From the NCBI GenBank assembly GCA_016783865.1, contig JADHVS010000017.1, positions 1 to 39,752 of the forward strand: a stretch of 39,752 bases of DNA, read 5' to 3'. Below, one piece after another: positions 25,451-34,182 of the stretch (the stretch's first letter is position 1; every line of letters starts with the position of its first letter). The notes below the pieces were generated by a model. That model saw only the letters and a program-made list of their open reading frames with translations. It was not told where the DNA came from and did no database searches. The DNA comes from Bacteroidales bacterium. Lineage in GTDB: Bacteria; Bacteroidota; Bacteroidia; Bacteroidales; SM23-62. Position numbers and translations under genes: made by a program.

Positions 25451-26143
25451 ATGGATAACGAACACATCGTAAAAATTGAAAACCTGGTAAAGCAGTACGC
25501 TATCGGAAAGGGTCACTTTACCGCACTGAATGACATTAACCTGTCGTTTGGTACAGGTGAATTTGCAGGCATTGTCGGTCCGTCAGGATCAGGCAAGACC
25601 ACCCTGCTTAATATTATCGGATCCCTCGACTCCCCTTCTGAAGGGACAGCCACGGTGATCGGCCAGTCGGTTGGCAAGCTGTCACAAAGAGCAGCCTCTT
25701 ATTTGCGTAAACAACACATGGGTTTTATCTTTCAGACCTATAACCTTTTGCCGGTATACACCGTTTTCGAGAATGTGGAATTCCCGCTTCTCTTGTTAAA
25801 TATGACGCATGGAGAAAGGAAAAAAGCCGTACTGGATGCACTGGAGTGGGTCGGCCTGACAGATAAGATAAGATCCAGGCCCAGACAGCTTTCGGGAGGA
25901 GAATGCCAGCGGGTCGCTATAGCCCGGGCCATGGTTAAAAAACCCAAGCTGGTACTCGCCGACGAGCCCACGGCTAACCTGGATGCGGCCAATTCTCATC
26001 ACATCCTGCAGACCATGGAAAAACTGAACGAGGACCTGAAAACCACCTTCATTTTTGCTACACATGATGATAAAGTCATCAAGTATCTGAAGCGAAAAAT
26101 AACACTTGAAGACGGTCAGGTAGTCAAAGATGAACAAAAATGA
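25451..26143 (+). CDS. ABC transporter ATPase, LolD/MacB-like
   Basis: This 230-residue nucleotide-binding subunit has Walker A GPSGSGKT (43-50), Q-loop GFIFQTYNLLP, signature LSGGE (147-151) and Walker B LVLADEP (167-173). It belongs to the LolD/MacB/FtsE group that drives FtsX-type permeases. The two permeases immediately downstream are its expected partners. Energy from ATP would move lipoproteins, lipids or peptides out of the inner membrane, rather than import a solute. Confidence 0.92.
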   Translation: MDNEHIVKIENLVKQYAIGKGHFTALNDINLSFGTGEFAGIVGPSGSGKTTLLNIIGSLDSPSEGTATVIGQSVGKLSQRAASYLRKQHMGFIFQTYNLLPVYTVFENVEFPLLLLNMTHGERKKAVLDALEWVGLTDKIRSRPRQLSGGECQRVAIARAMVKKPKLVLADEPTANLDAANSHHILQTMEKLNEDLKTTFIFATHDDKVIKYLKRKITLEDGQVVKDEQK

Positions 26144-26235
26144 ATAATGAATATAGATTAACGAATTATGATTTTAGAAGAACATCATAAATCAAAAATC
26201 GTTAATCATTAATCTAGGATTAAAATATTAAAGTC

Positions 26236-27408
26236 ATGACAGCAATAAAATTAGCCTTACGAAACCTGATAGGTGCAGGTCTGAGGACCTGGCTAAGCGT
26301 TTTGGTGCTTGCTCTGATCCTGATTCTGGTCATCTGGCAATACGGGATAATAGATGGCTGGGACAGGATGGCCATGAGGGATATGATAGCATGGGAAGTA
26401 GGGGGAGGACAGATCTGGACAGAGGATTATGATCCTTACGATCCCTTTACCCTGGAGGACAGTCACAGGATTTTGCCACAGTCCTTCAATGATGAAATTG
26501 AAAAAGGGAATATGGCACCCGTGCTCATAACCCAGGCTTCCATTTACCCTGGCGGAAGAATAATGAGTATCATGCTGAAGGGGATTGATCCCACTCAACA
26601 GGTCTCTGAACTGCCAACAGATAAACTGCTCGAAGAAAAAGAGGATATCCCTGCTATCATTGGAACAAACATGGCCCGTGATACAAAACTGGACACCGGG
26701 GATTATATTACAGTCCGCTGGCGTGATGTAAATGGTACTTTTGATGCCACTGAAGTGAAAATCGTCGGTGTATTCAGATGTGATGTTCCTGCCGTGGATA
26801 ACGGGCAGATGTGGATCCCGATTGGAAGCCTGCAGGAAATGACCCAGATGCCGGGGGAAGCCACTCTCCTGATCACTGCGCATGACTATACCTGGACAGG
26901 AGATGAAAGCGGATGGGTAATGAAAGATCATGATTTCCTCCTTAAGGATATGAAGGATGTGATCAAGATGAAAAAAGTTGGCGGATCGTTTTTCTATCTC
27001 ATACTGATGCTCCTTGCCATGCTGGCGATTTTCGACACACAGGTGCTTTCAATTTTCAGAAGGCAGAAGGAAATAGGTACTTATATGGCAATGGGCATGA
27101 CACGCGGACAGGTAGTCAGATTGTTCACCGTGGAAGGCGCCATGCATTCCATATTGGCTGTAGTTCTTGGTGCCATACCCGGAATTCCCTTCCTTCTATG
27201 GATGACCAAAGTTGGATATTCCATGCCTGCAGGTTCGGATAGTATGGGACTGCCAATTGCAGAAAAAATTTACCCTGTATACAGTATCGGACTGGTCTTA
27301 TCAGTCATGCTCCTTGTTATAATAACCACGACTATAGTCAGCTTCCTGCCCTCCAGGAAGATATCAAAAATGAATCCAACCGAAGCAATTAAAGGAAAAT
27401 TACAATGA
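26236..27408 (+). CDS. FtsX/LolC-type ABC permease, subunit 1
   Basis: This 390-residue membrane protein has one N-terminal membrane segment (about 14-34), a large periplasmic domain (about 40-245) and three C-terminal segments (from about 248, 300 and 350). It carries the FtsX motif QKEIGTYMAMGMTRGQVVRLFTVEGA. The C-terminal PSRKISKMNPTEAIKG is typical of MacB/LolE permeases. It overlaps the second permease by 4 nt (ATGA at 27405-27408). The two probably form a heterodimer with the upstream ATPase. Confidence 0.88.
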   Translation: MTAIKLALRNLIGAGLRTWLSVLVLALILILVIWQYGIIDGWDRMAMRDMIAWEVGGGQIWTEDYDPYDPFTLEDSHRILPQSFNDEIEKGNMAPVLITQASIYPGGRIMSIMLKGIDPTQQVSELPTDKLLEEKEDIPAIIGTNMARDTKLDTGDYITVRWRDVNGTFDATEVKIVGVFRCDVPAVDNGQMWIPIGSLQEMTQMPGEATLLITAHDYTWTGDESGWVMKDHDFLLKDMKDVIKMKKVGGSFFYLILMLLAMLAIFDTQVLSIFRRQKEIGTYMAMGMTRGQVVRLFTVEGAMHSILAVVLGAIPGIPFLLWMTKVGYSMPAGSDSMGLPIAEKIYPVYSIGLVLSVMLLVIITTTIVSFLPSRKISKMNPTEAIKGKLQ

Positions 27409-28682
27409 TACGATTTCTGTTTAAAGGATTATTACGGGACCGGCAGAGAAGTCTTTTGCCAGCCATAGTGGTGGCAGCAGGTGTCTCGCTTACGGTTCTG
27501 TTGGTTTGCTACCTTACGGGTATACTGGGCGATTTTTCCGATTTCACCGCAAAATTTTCCAGTGGACATGTCAAGATCATGACCCGTGCCTATGCTGATA
27601 ATATGAACCAGATGCCAATAGACCTGTCAATCGAAAATGTGAGTGAACTGATGGATAAAGTCAAAAAGGATTATCCTGATATGGAATGGGTAATGCGGAC
27701 GCAGTTTGGCGGATTACTGGACGCACCTGATGAAAACGGGGAAACCCGTGCCCAGGGGCCCACCATGGCTATTGCCATTGATATGCTTACACCTGGCAGC
27801 CAGGAACCTGAACGTTTGAATCTTGAGAATATCCTGGTAAAGGGTAACCTCCCGGACAATCCGGGTGAAATACTTATCAGTGATGAATTCGCCACCAACC
27901 TGGAAGTTACCCCGGGAGATCAGGTCACCCTGATGGGATCAACCATGTATGGCAGCATGAGCTTCTATAATTTCACGATTGCCGGGACAATCAGATTCGG
28001 TGTATCCGTCATGGACAGGGGTGCAATAATCGTCGATATATCAGATGCACATGCGGCCCTCGACATGCAGGATGCGTCAGGTGAGATACTGGGATATCTC
28101 CCGGGTGGACATTACCTTGGACAGGAAGCAGGAGAGGTTTGTGCAAGTTTTAACAATAAATATTCGGATCCTGGGGATGAGTTTTCACCCATTATGCTGA
28201 AACTAACTGAACAGGGTGAAATGTTGGGAGCATACCTGGAGATGGTGGATTCCGTAGCTTTTATTGTCGTTTTTATATTCATATTTGCCATGTCAATAGT
28301 GTTGTGGAATACGGGCCTGATCGGGGGATTGCGCCGATACGGCGAGGTCGGGATACGACTGGCCATAGGTGAGGGGAAAGGGCATATATACAGAAGTATG
28401 ATCTATGAATCAGCATTGATCGGAATTGTCGGTTCAGCATTTGGCACCATAATTGGATTATTGTTTGCATACTGGATACAGGAAAAAGGAATTGATATCA
28501 GCAGCATGATGAAGGGAGCCACCATGATGATGCCCGGAACTTTTCATGCAAAGATAGTCCCGCAGGCATATTATCTAGGGTTTATACCCGGATTGTTCTC
28601 GTCCACCCTGGGAACAATGCTGTCAGGGATAGGAATTTATAAGAGGAAAACGGCCTCATTATTTAAAGAACTTGAAAATTAA
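27405..28682 (+). CDS. FtsX/LolE-type ABC permease, subunit 2
   Basis: This 425-residue permease has an N-terminal membrane segment, a periplasmic MacB-like domain (about 45-270) and three C-terminal segments. The conserved loop is RRYGEVGIRLAIGEGKGHIYRSMIYESALIG. It is clearly diverged from the first subunit. It is separated from the carrier gene by only 4 nt. Two different permeases plus one ATPase match the LolC-LolE-LolD arrangement of lipoprotein release from the inner membrane. Confidence 0.88.
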   Translation: MIRFLFKGLLRDRQRSLLPAIVVAAGVSLTVLLVCYLTGILGDFSDFTAKFSSGHVKIMTRAYADNMNQMPIDLSIENVSELMDKVKKDYPDMEWVMRTQFGGLLDAPDENGETRAQGPTMAIAIDMLTPGSQEPERLNLENILVKGNLPDNPGEILISDEFATNLEVTPGDQVTLMGSTMYGSMSFYNFTIAGTIRFGVSVMDRGAIIVDISDAHAALDMQDASGEILGYLPGGHYLGQEAGEVCASFNNKYSDPGDEFSPIMLKLTEQGEMLGAYLEMVDSVAFIVVFIFIFAMSIVLWNTGLIGGLRRYGEVGIRLAIGEGKGHIYRSMIYESALIGIVGSAFGTIIGLLFAYWIQEKGIDISSMMKGATMMMPGTFHAKIVPQAYYLGFIPGLFSSTLGTMLSGIGIYKRKTASLFKELEN

Positions 28683-28686
28683 CAAA

Positions 28687-29421
28687 ATGAAAACGATGAC
28701 ATCCATATTATTACTTGTGGCAAGCACGACCCTGTTTGCCCAATACCCTTCCGGTGAAGAGATTTTAGACCGGATCGATGAAAACTTATCATCAGATTCC
28801 AGAGTGATCACCTCAAAAATGATCATCCATGGAACGAGGGGCGACAGAACAATCGAATCAAAGTCATGGAGTACAGGAGATACCCATGCCTATACCGAAT
28901 ACTTATCCCCTGCCCGGGAGGCTGGTACAAAAATGCTTAAACTGGAAGACCAGCTCTGGATCTACTCCCCTTCCACCGACAGGACGATCCAGATATCGGG
29001 ACATATGCTCAGGCAATCCGTCATGGGATCCGATCTGTCCTACGAGGATATGATGGAAGACAACTCCCTGGCTGATGATTATTATGCCAACGTAACAGGA
29101 ACAGAAACATACCAGGATCGCGAATGCTGGGTACTGGAACTGACTGCTAACAATCCGGAGGTAGCCTACCAGATCCGCAAGCAATGGATCGACCAGGAAA
29201 GGTATATCCCGTTAAAAGAAGAACTGTATGCCAAAAGTGGTAAACTACTGAAAAAGACAGAGCTTTTCGATGTTAAGCGAATGAGTGGACGATGGTTTCC
29301 CGGCAAAATGGTTTTTAAGGATATGCTGAAGCAAGGGGACGGTACTGAGTTCATCATTGTAGATATCCAGTTTGATGTGGATATCGAAGAACACATTTTT
29401 ACCAAAGCTTCCTTAAGATAA
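28687..29421 (+). CDS. LolA-like periplasmic outer-membrane lipoprotein-sorting protein
   Basis: This 244-residue protein has a signal peptide (about 1-19, TTLFAQ). The start is ATG 28687; an upstream TTG at 28672 lies in the preceding gene. The mature part resembles the LolA-like group typified by the treponemal TP0789: SKSWSTGDTHAYTEYLSPAREAGTKMLKLEDQLWIYSPSTDR, IQISGHMLRQSVMGSDLSYEDMM and WIDQERYIPLKEELYAKSGKLLKK. Such proteins have an open beta-sheet that holds an acyl chain. It would carry the cargo released by the ABC complex across the periplasm, perhaps to the barrel protein in the same operon. It is last in the operon and followed by a palindrome. Confidence 0.85.
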   Translation: MKTMTSILLLVASTTLFAQYPSGEEILDRIDENLSSDSRVITSKMIIHGTRGDRTIESKSWSTGDTHAYTEYLSPAREAGTKMLKLEDQLWIYSPSTDRTIQISGHMLRQSVMGSDLSYEDMMEDNSLADDYYANVTGTETYQDRECWVLELTANNPEVAYQIRKQWIDQERYIPLKEELYAKSGKLLKKTELFDVKRMSGRWFPGKMVFKDMLKQGDGTEFIIVDIQFDVDIEEHIFTKASLR

Positions 29422-29422
29422 A

Positions 29423-29490
29423 ATTCGTACCATAGGTCATCCTGAACTTGCCTGCCTGCCGGTAGGCAGGTTTCAGGATCTGTTACGAAT
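29423..29490. repeat. REP-like long palindrome after the LolA-like gene
   Basis: Nested arms are ATTCGTA (29423-29429) with TACGAAT (29484-29490), TCCTGAA (29440-29446) with TTCAGGA (29472-29478), and an inner CCTGCCT...AGGCAGG around CCGG (29451-29470). It starts 2 nt after the stop codon. A half copy of the inner arm occurs next to the RAYT remnant at about 7374-7396. It may also act as a transcription terminator or mRNA stabiliser. Confidence 0.6.
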
Positions 29491-29498
29491 AGAAAATC

Positions 29499-29527
29499 AG
29501 ATCCCGAACTGAATTCGGGATGACTTT
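29499..29527 (+). terminator. putative rho-independent terminator
   Basis: ATCCCGAA and TTCGGGAT form a stem with a short loop, followed closely by CTTTT. It lies downstream of the TetR-ABC-LolA operon and is its likely 3' end. Confidence 0.5.
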
Positions 29528-29567
29528 TACTCCCCCTTTCCACCAATAAAGCATTTTAACACTGAAA

Positions 29568-29604
29568 TGATACATACCTGATACTCTTTGATACATATCT
29601 GATA
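29568..29604. promoter_or_regulatory. two 16-bp direct repeats with 21-bp period
   Basis: TGATACATACCTGATA (29568-29583) and TGATACATATCTGATA (29589-29604) differ at one base and are spaced 21 bp start to start, about two helical turns. This is the spacing expected for a regulator binding one DNA face. The only gene that follows on this strand is the orphan T9SS domain at 29727. It could be a remnant of the control region of a lost gene. Confidence 0.45.
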
Positions 29605-29726
29605 GATTTCGCCCTCTTCCATGTAGTAACTTTCCGGTAGATTTTTTTCCATCATCAAATGTCATTTTTGATCCTTGAAAGAAATCGCATTGCAATAAGT
29701 TCAATACCAAAAAATATTACACTATC

Positions 29727-29909
29727 ATGGAATCAAATCTCCGGTTACAGAAAATTGAAATCCTCAGCCTGGAGGGTAAAATTGTTAAGATATTAGATCA
29801 TACTCCCGGAACCTTAGTTTCAATCAATCAGAGAAACCTGCCTTCCGGAACCTATTTCCTCAGGATACAGGGAGACCAAACCTATGTCAAAAAAGTGATT
29901 GTTGAGTAG
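29727..29909 (+). pseudogene. orphan T9SS type A sorting domain (60 aa)
   Basis: The peptide reads as a Por-secretion C-terminal domain without its passenger: LQKIEILSLEGKIVKILDH, then INQRNLPSGTYFLRIQGDQTYVKKVIVE. Such domains normally end large secreted proteins, as at 15202-19059. There is no signal peptide and no recognisable coding sequence before it, so it is most likely the remnant of a deleted secreted protein. A free-standing function is possible but unsupported. A hairpin terminator follows at 29947. Confidence 0.65.
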
Positions 29910-29946
29910 TGGGTTGAAGCCCGGTTTCCTTTATTGCATAATAAAT

Positions 29947-29966
29947 CCGTCGGTTGAAACCGACGG
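29947..29966. terminator. bidirectional hairpin between convergent genes
   Basis: CCGTCGGTT (29947-29955) and AACCGACGG (29958-29966) form a tight stem. It lies between the orphan T9SS segment and the convergent nfo stop at 29971. Confidence 0.55.
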
Positions 29967-29970
29967 CAAA

Positions 29971-30813
29971 TTAATTTATCATCTCATACAACATTTTTAT
30001 CTCCTTCGCCCATTTGTTTTCATCCGGAGTTTCAAGGATGACAGGCAGGTTATCAAAGCGTGGATCGTTCATCATGCGCTTGAAAACATCTTCACCCAGT
30101 AAGCCTTCACCGATATTATGATGGCGGTCAACCCGGCTGCCCACTTCTTTCCTGGAATCATTCAGATGGATGCCCTTCAGGTATTCAAATCCCACTATTT
30201 CCCCAAACTTCTGAAAAGTATCTTCATATCCCTCAGGCGATTTTATATCATAGCCTGCTGTATAGGTGTGGCAGGTATCAAGGCAAACGCCGGCACGGGA
30301 TTTATCCTCAATATGGTCGATCATGAACTTCAATTGTTCAAACGTATAGCCCAGATGCTTACCCTGCCCGGCAGTATTTTCAATTACAGCTATTACACCT
30401 TTTGTTTTATCCAATACCATATTCACCGATTCTGCAATCAGCTTCATGCATTCTTCATCATTGATCTGGCCCAGTGTGCTTCCGGGATGGAAATTCAGCC
30501 TGTTCAGGCCCAGTTGTTCACAACGCTGCATCTCATCCAGAAAAGCAGCACGAGATTTTTCCAGTCCCATCTTAGCGGGATTACCAAGGTTGATCAGGTA
30601 ACTGTCGTGTGGTAAGATATAGTCCGGTGAATACCCATATTTCTCACAGTTATCCCTGAATCCATTAATATTATCTTCAGTATAGGGTTTCTGTACCCAC
30701 TGTCTTTGATTCTTTGTGAACAATCCAAATGCTTTTGCCCCAATCCCATGGGCGTTTACAGGCGCATTTTCCACACCTCCTGAAATACTCACGTGAGCTC
30801 CAATATATTTCAT
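29971..30813 (-). CDS. nfo: endonuclease IV (apurinic/apyrimidinic endonuclease)
   Basis: This protein of about 280 residues cleaves the phosphodiester 5' to abasic sites in base-excision repair, using three zinc ions. The TIM-barrel motifs are all present: [32 protein letters not shown], the signature [15 protein letters not shown] and [22 protein letters not shown]. The start is set at MKYIGAHVS (30813); a second ATG three codons upstream (30822) is equally possible. It follows the TonB gene by a few nucleotides on the same strand, so the two may be co-transcribed. The length is normal for the family. Confidence 0.95.
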   Translation of the reverse strand: MKYIGAHVSISGGVENAPVNAHGIGAKAFGLFTKNQRQWVQKPYTEDNINGFRDNCEKYGYSPDYILPHDSYLINLGNPAKMGLEKSRAAFLDEMQRCEQLGLNRLNFHPGSTLGQINDEECMKLIAESVNMVLDKTKGVIAVIENTAGQGKHLGYTFEQLKFMIDHIEDKSRAGVCLDTCHTYTAGYDIKSPEGYEDTFQKFGEIVGFEYLKGIHLNDSRKEVGSRVDRHHNIGEGLLGEDVFKRMMNDPRFDNLPVILETPDENKWAKEIKMLYEMIN

Positions 30814-30828
30814 TTGATGCAATAAGAT

Positions 30829-31572
30829 TTATTTATCTTGCAGGACAAACCGGATAGGGAAAGTATAGGCTACACTGGCCGGCATACCGCGCTGCTTGCC
30901 CGGTGTCCATTTAGGTGATGAACTGACTACTCTTAATGCTTCCTTGTCAAGGCCCGGGTGGACCCCCCTGACTAATTCAAGCCTGGTTAGTTCACCTTTC
31001 TTGTTGATTACAAATTTAACCAGAACTACCCCGGATATATCGTTGTCCTTTGCATCATCGGGATATACAAGATTTGATTGCACATATTTCTGAAACTCCG
31101 ATAAGTCGCCACCGTTAAACTTGGGCATATCCTCGACAAGAAAAAATATCTCTTCAGCCTCTTCTTCTTCCTCCTCAAAAATTACAACATTATTGGGATT
31201 AATAAGGGCCACCTCGGTATTTTGGTCCCCTTCCAGGTCCCCAACTTGCAATTCATCCGTTATATCAGCCTCATCACCTACGATCCTGAGGATACCCGGA
31301 CCGGTTTGTACACCCTGGGTCTTGCTCAATTCTTCCCGTTTAATCATAATGGCATTCATATCGGGCCTGTCACGTTCCTGCCTGGTCACAGGAATTACTT
31401 CCTCCTCGAATTCCATATCACTGATCCTCATCATCACCCCTTTCGTTTCCCTTGCAGGAGTGCTCCAGTTAAACAATCCCAGGCAGATTAACAGGGAAGC
31501 AATAAATCCAACCTGTAAAAAAATGATCCTCCAGCTCTCAAGGTTAGCCCTATTTGTTTTCTTTGAAATCAT
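30829..31572 (-). CDS. TonB-family energy transducer
   Basis: This 247-residue protein has an N-terminal membrane anchor (about 17-37, FLQVGFIASLLICLGLF) and a periplasmic linker with an acidic run (EEEEEEAEE). The TonB C-terminal domain covers about 160-245: FQKYVQSNLVYPDDAKDNDISGVVLVKFVINKKGELTRLELVRGVHPGLDKEALRVV then PKWTPGKQRG. It would couple the proton motive force to outer-membrane transport with ExbB/ExbD, which are not in this window. The linker is acidic rather than proline-rich. Several TonB paralogues are usual in Bacteroidota. Confidence 0.9.
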   Translation of the reverse strand: MISKKTNRANLESWRIIFLQVGFIASLLICLGLFNWSTPARETKGVMMRISDMEFEEEVIPVTRQERDRPDMNAIMIKREELSKTQGVQTGPGILRIVGDEADITDELQVGDLEGDQNTEVALINPNNVVIFEEEEEEAEEIFFLVEDMPKFNGGDLSEFQKYVQSNLVYPDDAKDNDISGVVLVKFVINKKGELTRLELVRGVHPGLDKEALRVVSSSPKWTPGKQRGMPASVAYTFPIRFVLQDK

Positions 31573-31751
31573 ACTAGAAAGTTATAATATTTTATTGAAA
31601 AAATCATGCTTCATTTTGACAGAGTTAATTATGATGATTTATAATAATACGTTAATTACCTGATTATCTGCATGTTACATACAATATTTATTTAAAATAG
31701 ATTTAGACTAATTGAAAGGAAAGTTCCATGAACGAAAATTAATGCACGTTT
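31573..31751. other. AT-rich intergenic region upstream of the TonB gene
   Basis: No gene is seen here. The sequence is AT-rich and presumably carries the promoter for the TonB-nfo pair on the minus strand. I find no convincing promoter motif or repeat. Confidence 0.4.
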
Positions 31752-32010
31752 CTAAACCATATCCAGGTTGGGCGTCCTGAGGAGCCGGTAAGAATCCAGA
31801 TCCAAAGCACAGAGATGTCCCAGCTGAGTATGATCATAGATCTTATGTTTTTTTACATACGGGACTCCATTGTCGAGTGGAATGATCTTCCTAATTCATG
31901 GCAATATCTTCTTCTATCAGGTGAACAAGTGTTTTGCAGCATCCATGAACATCACCAATGACGATTCTCCTGCCGCTCCCATTTACGGGGATTTGAATGC
32001 AAAAACTCAT
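31752..32010 (-). pseudogene. PPP-type serine/threonine phosphatase remnant with internal deletion
   Basis: From ATG 32010 the minus strand reads MSFCIQIPVNGSGRRIVIGDVHGCCKTLVHLIEEDIAMN, then a stop. GDVHGC is the first metal-binding motif of PPP/calcineurin-like phosphatases. In another frame directly afterwards it reads IIPLDNGVPYV...LGHLCALDLDSYRLLRTPNLDMV, then a stop at 31752, which matches the C-terminal end of the same family. Roughly 150 residues of the catalytic core (GDxxDRG, GNHE) are missing, so the gene is dead. It lies 11 nt after the serine hydrolase gene on the same strand. Confidence 0.65.
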
Positions 32011-32021
32011 ATGGGTATGTT

Positions 32022-33983
32022 CTAAAAATGGTAACCCAGCATATTCCAATTGTAAAGGACCCATATAAATGCAATGGAGCCAGATACGATAATTGTCTGA
32101 TAGATCCTTCGGGAAATTTTCCAGAACCTGATATTCCAGACAGTGATCAATGAAATCAACAGATACAAGGTAAGTAGTCCTGCTATGACCGGCAATGTGA
32201 ATACTGCAGCAAAAAGCAGCGGTGTCCCATGAGCCAGTTGCTCAGCAGATACAATCATCGCCACAATAAATCCGATCAAAAATAACAGATGTAAACTAAT
32301 GGTTATCAGGGTAATAGCTCGAATTCTCTTTTCCATTTTGGTCTTTTCCTTTTTCCTTCTGCCTTTCCCCCTGATCAATGATTTAATTGGCCATCCAGGA
32401 ACTACTGTCAGAAACAAAACAATGACCACAATCAATAGAACCAGGTGGAAACTTCCGGTTGCATACCAGGGTATCCTTACAAGATTGGCAGGTATCATTA
32501 CATTAAAATTGCAATGAGTAATTTTTCCCTTCTCATCCTCGTAAAAGGCCATGTATCTTCCATGCTCCGGATTTCGGAAGAGCAAATCGCCCACCCTCTC
32601 CCACTCAGAAGGTGGCTCATTCAGGATCGGAGTAATATAGAGCGTAAGTGAATGGTCTGTTTCCGCTTTCATTTTTCCTTCCAGGATAGCTCCCATGATC
32701 TTTTCAAAGGACAACCGTGAATACCTGTTCAGACGGTACGTTCCTTCAAATCGCTTCAGGTCATCTTTGACCACAATTTCCCCAGGTTGTATCTCAATGG
32801 CTTCATCTACAGGATAATAATGGTCCATAAACCTGTCCATCAGCTCTTCCCGAAAGGTTGAAACGAATCCACTGACACCATTTACCGATACAAACAGGCC
32901 GATATTTTTTCCCGGGATAAGAATGAGCCTGGTGGCATATGCACCAATATCACCAGCATGCTCGATCCACCTTATACCATTTGCACTTCCTTCATAAAAT
33001 CCATGACACCATCCGTTCAGATTTGGATGTTGCGTATATAACCGGCTATGCATCAGCCTGGATGTTTCTTCCTTTAAAATGGTGGTATCCTTATACCTGC
33101 CCAGTTGCAGATGGGCCATCATAAAGTGAGACATATCTTCAGCAGTGGATAACAGGGAACCGGCAGGTTCTACATTCACATATATAATGGGTAATGGATT
33201 TTGTGATTGTTTTCTGGAATTAAACCTGTACGACATGGCCACGTTTTCCATTAGCCGGTCGGGATAACCGAATCCGCTGCTACCCATCTCAAGTGGTTCC
33301 AGAATATTCTCCAGTACATATTGATTGAACGGGATTCCGCTCACCTCCTCAACCACATAGCCAAGTAAAGTCATACCATAATTAGAATAACTCAGGTATT
33401 TTCCTGGTGGAATCACCCGGGGTTGTTTCCCTGAATTGACATACATAAAGGTTGACAGCTTTTCTTCCTGTTTTGTAGTTCCCAGGATCAGGGCCCGTTC
33501 CTCAAATCCACCGGTATGGGTCAGTAAATTCCCGATCGTAACCGGTTCATCAAAATTCTGGTCTATCTGAAATCCGGTGAGGTAATTATTCACATCCACA
33601 TCCAACAGTACTTTACCCTGTTCATACAACTGCATGATGGCAGTGGATGTAAATAATTTCGATACCGATCCTACAAATGTTGGAGTATTATCAGGATCAA
33701 ATGGTCTCTCCTCTTCGATATTAGCCTGTCCGTATCCTTTCTTATATAAAAGCTGGTCACCCCTGACAAGAGAAAAGGTTACCCCCGGCACATGCATCTC
33801 CTCCATCAAATTCCCGATTGTCTTGTCTATAAAGGATGCAATTTCTGCAGAATCAACCGGTCCATCCAGGGTATCAGGTGAGAGGTCAAGGGTATCCTGC
33901 GCATTGACAGGAAGGGCACCTAATAAGAAGATTGAAAATAATAGAAACATAGGTTTCCGGTGTTTTTGGATGTTGAAGGCCAT
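32022..33983 (-). CDS. membrane-anchored serine hydrolase (class C beta-lactamase/DD-peptidase family)
   Basis: This 653-residue protein has a signal peptide (about 1-29, LPVNAQ). The beta-lactamase fold is marked by S106-V-S-K109, Y199-S-N201 and H342-A-G344, the three active-site motifs of the class C/AmpC-like serine hydrolase group. A domain of about 395-500 follows, then four hydrophobic segments in the last 155 residues, which anchor the enzyme. Members include DD-peptidases, esterases and D-amino-acid amidases; the substrate cannot be told. It stands alone with a separate promoter region and is probably periplasmic-facing. Confidence 0.87.
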   Translation of the reverse strand: MAFNIQKHRKPMFLLFSIFLLGALPVNAQDTLDLSPDTLDGPVDSAEIASFIDKTIGNLMEEMHVPGVTFSLVRGDQLLYKKGYGQANIEEERPFDPDNTPTFVGSVSKLFTSTAIMQLYEQGKVLLDVDVNNYLTGFQIDQNFDEPVTIGNLLTHTGGFEERALILGTTKQEEKLSTFMYVNSGKQPRVIPPGKYLSYSNYGMTLLGYVVEEVSGIPFNQYVLENILEPLEMGSSGFGYPDRLMENVAMSYRFNSRKQSQNPLPIIYVNVEPAGSLLSTAEDMSHFMMAHLQLGRYKDTTILKEETSRLMHSRLYTQHPNLNGWCHGFYEGSANGIRWIEHAGDIGAYATRLILIPGKNIGLFVSVNGVSGFVSTFREELMDRFMDHYYPVDEAIEIQPGEIVVKDDLKRFEGTYRLNRYSRLSFEKIMGAILEGKMKAETDHSLTLYITPILNEPPSEWERVGDLLFRNPEHGRYMAFYEDEKGKITHCNFNVMIPANLVRIPWYATGSFHLVLLIVVIVLFLTVVPGWPIKSLIRGKGRRKKEKTKMEKRIRAITLITISLHLLFLIGFIVAMIVSAEQLAHGTPLLFAAVFTLPVIAGLLTLYLLISLITVWNIRFWKISRRIYQTIIVSGSIAFIWVLYNWNMLGYHF

Positions 33984-34121
33984 GATAATTGATTTATGTG
34001 CAATGGATTAATCAAATATCGGAAATGTCAGGGAAAATTCAATGAATTGATCGGTATGTCAACGCGATTTACCGGTAAGTCTAAATTTTTTGCATATTAT
34101 CTAATTATGGTATAACTTGAT

Positions 34122-34142
34122 GTGAATCGTGAATCGTGAATC
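34122..34142. repeat. heptanucleotide tandem repeat (GTGAATC)3
   Basis: Three exact copies of GTGAATC (reverse complement GATTCAC) lie between divergent genes. They are the same unit as the four-copy array at 20143-20170 and are flanked by the same GGGTGTGGG/CCCACACCC string. A 10-bp palindrome TTACCGGTAA lies nearby at 34069-34078. Confidence 0.8.
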
Positions 34143-34182
34143 GAGGGTGTGGGAATTGGGAGGTGAGTTAAAATAATACCAC

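Noticed and set aside
26293..26931. 212-residue open frame on the minus strand
   Set aside because: It is antisense to the first FtsX permease, which has clear family motifs; the composition is not convincing as a protein.
34069..34078. TTACCGGTAA palindrome as an operator
   Set aside because: A 10-bp palindrome is short, and no regulator gene is adjacent; not enough to call a site.
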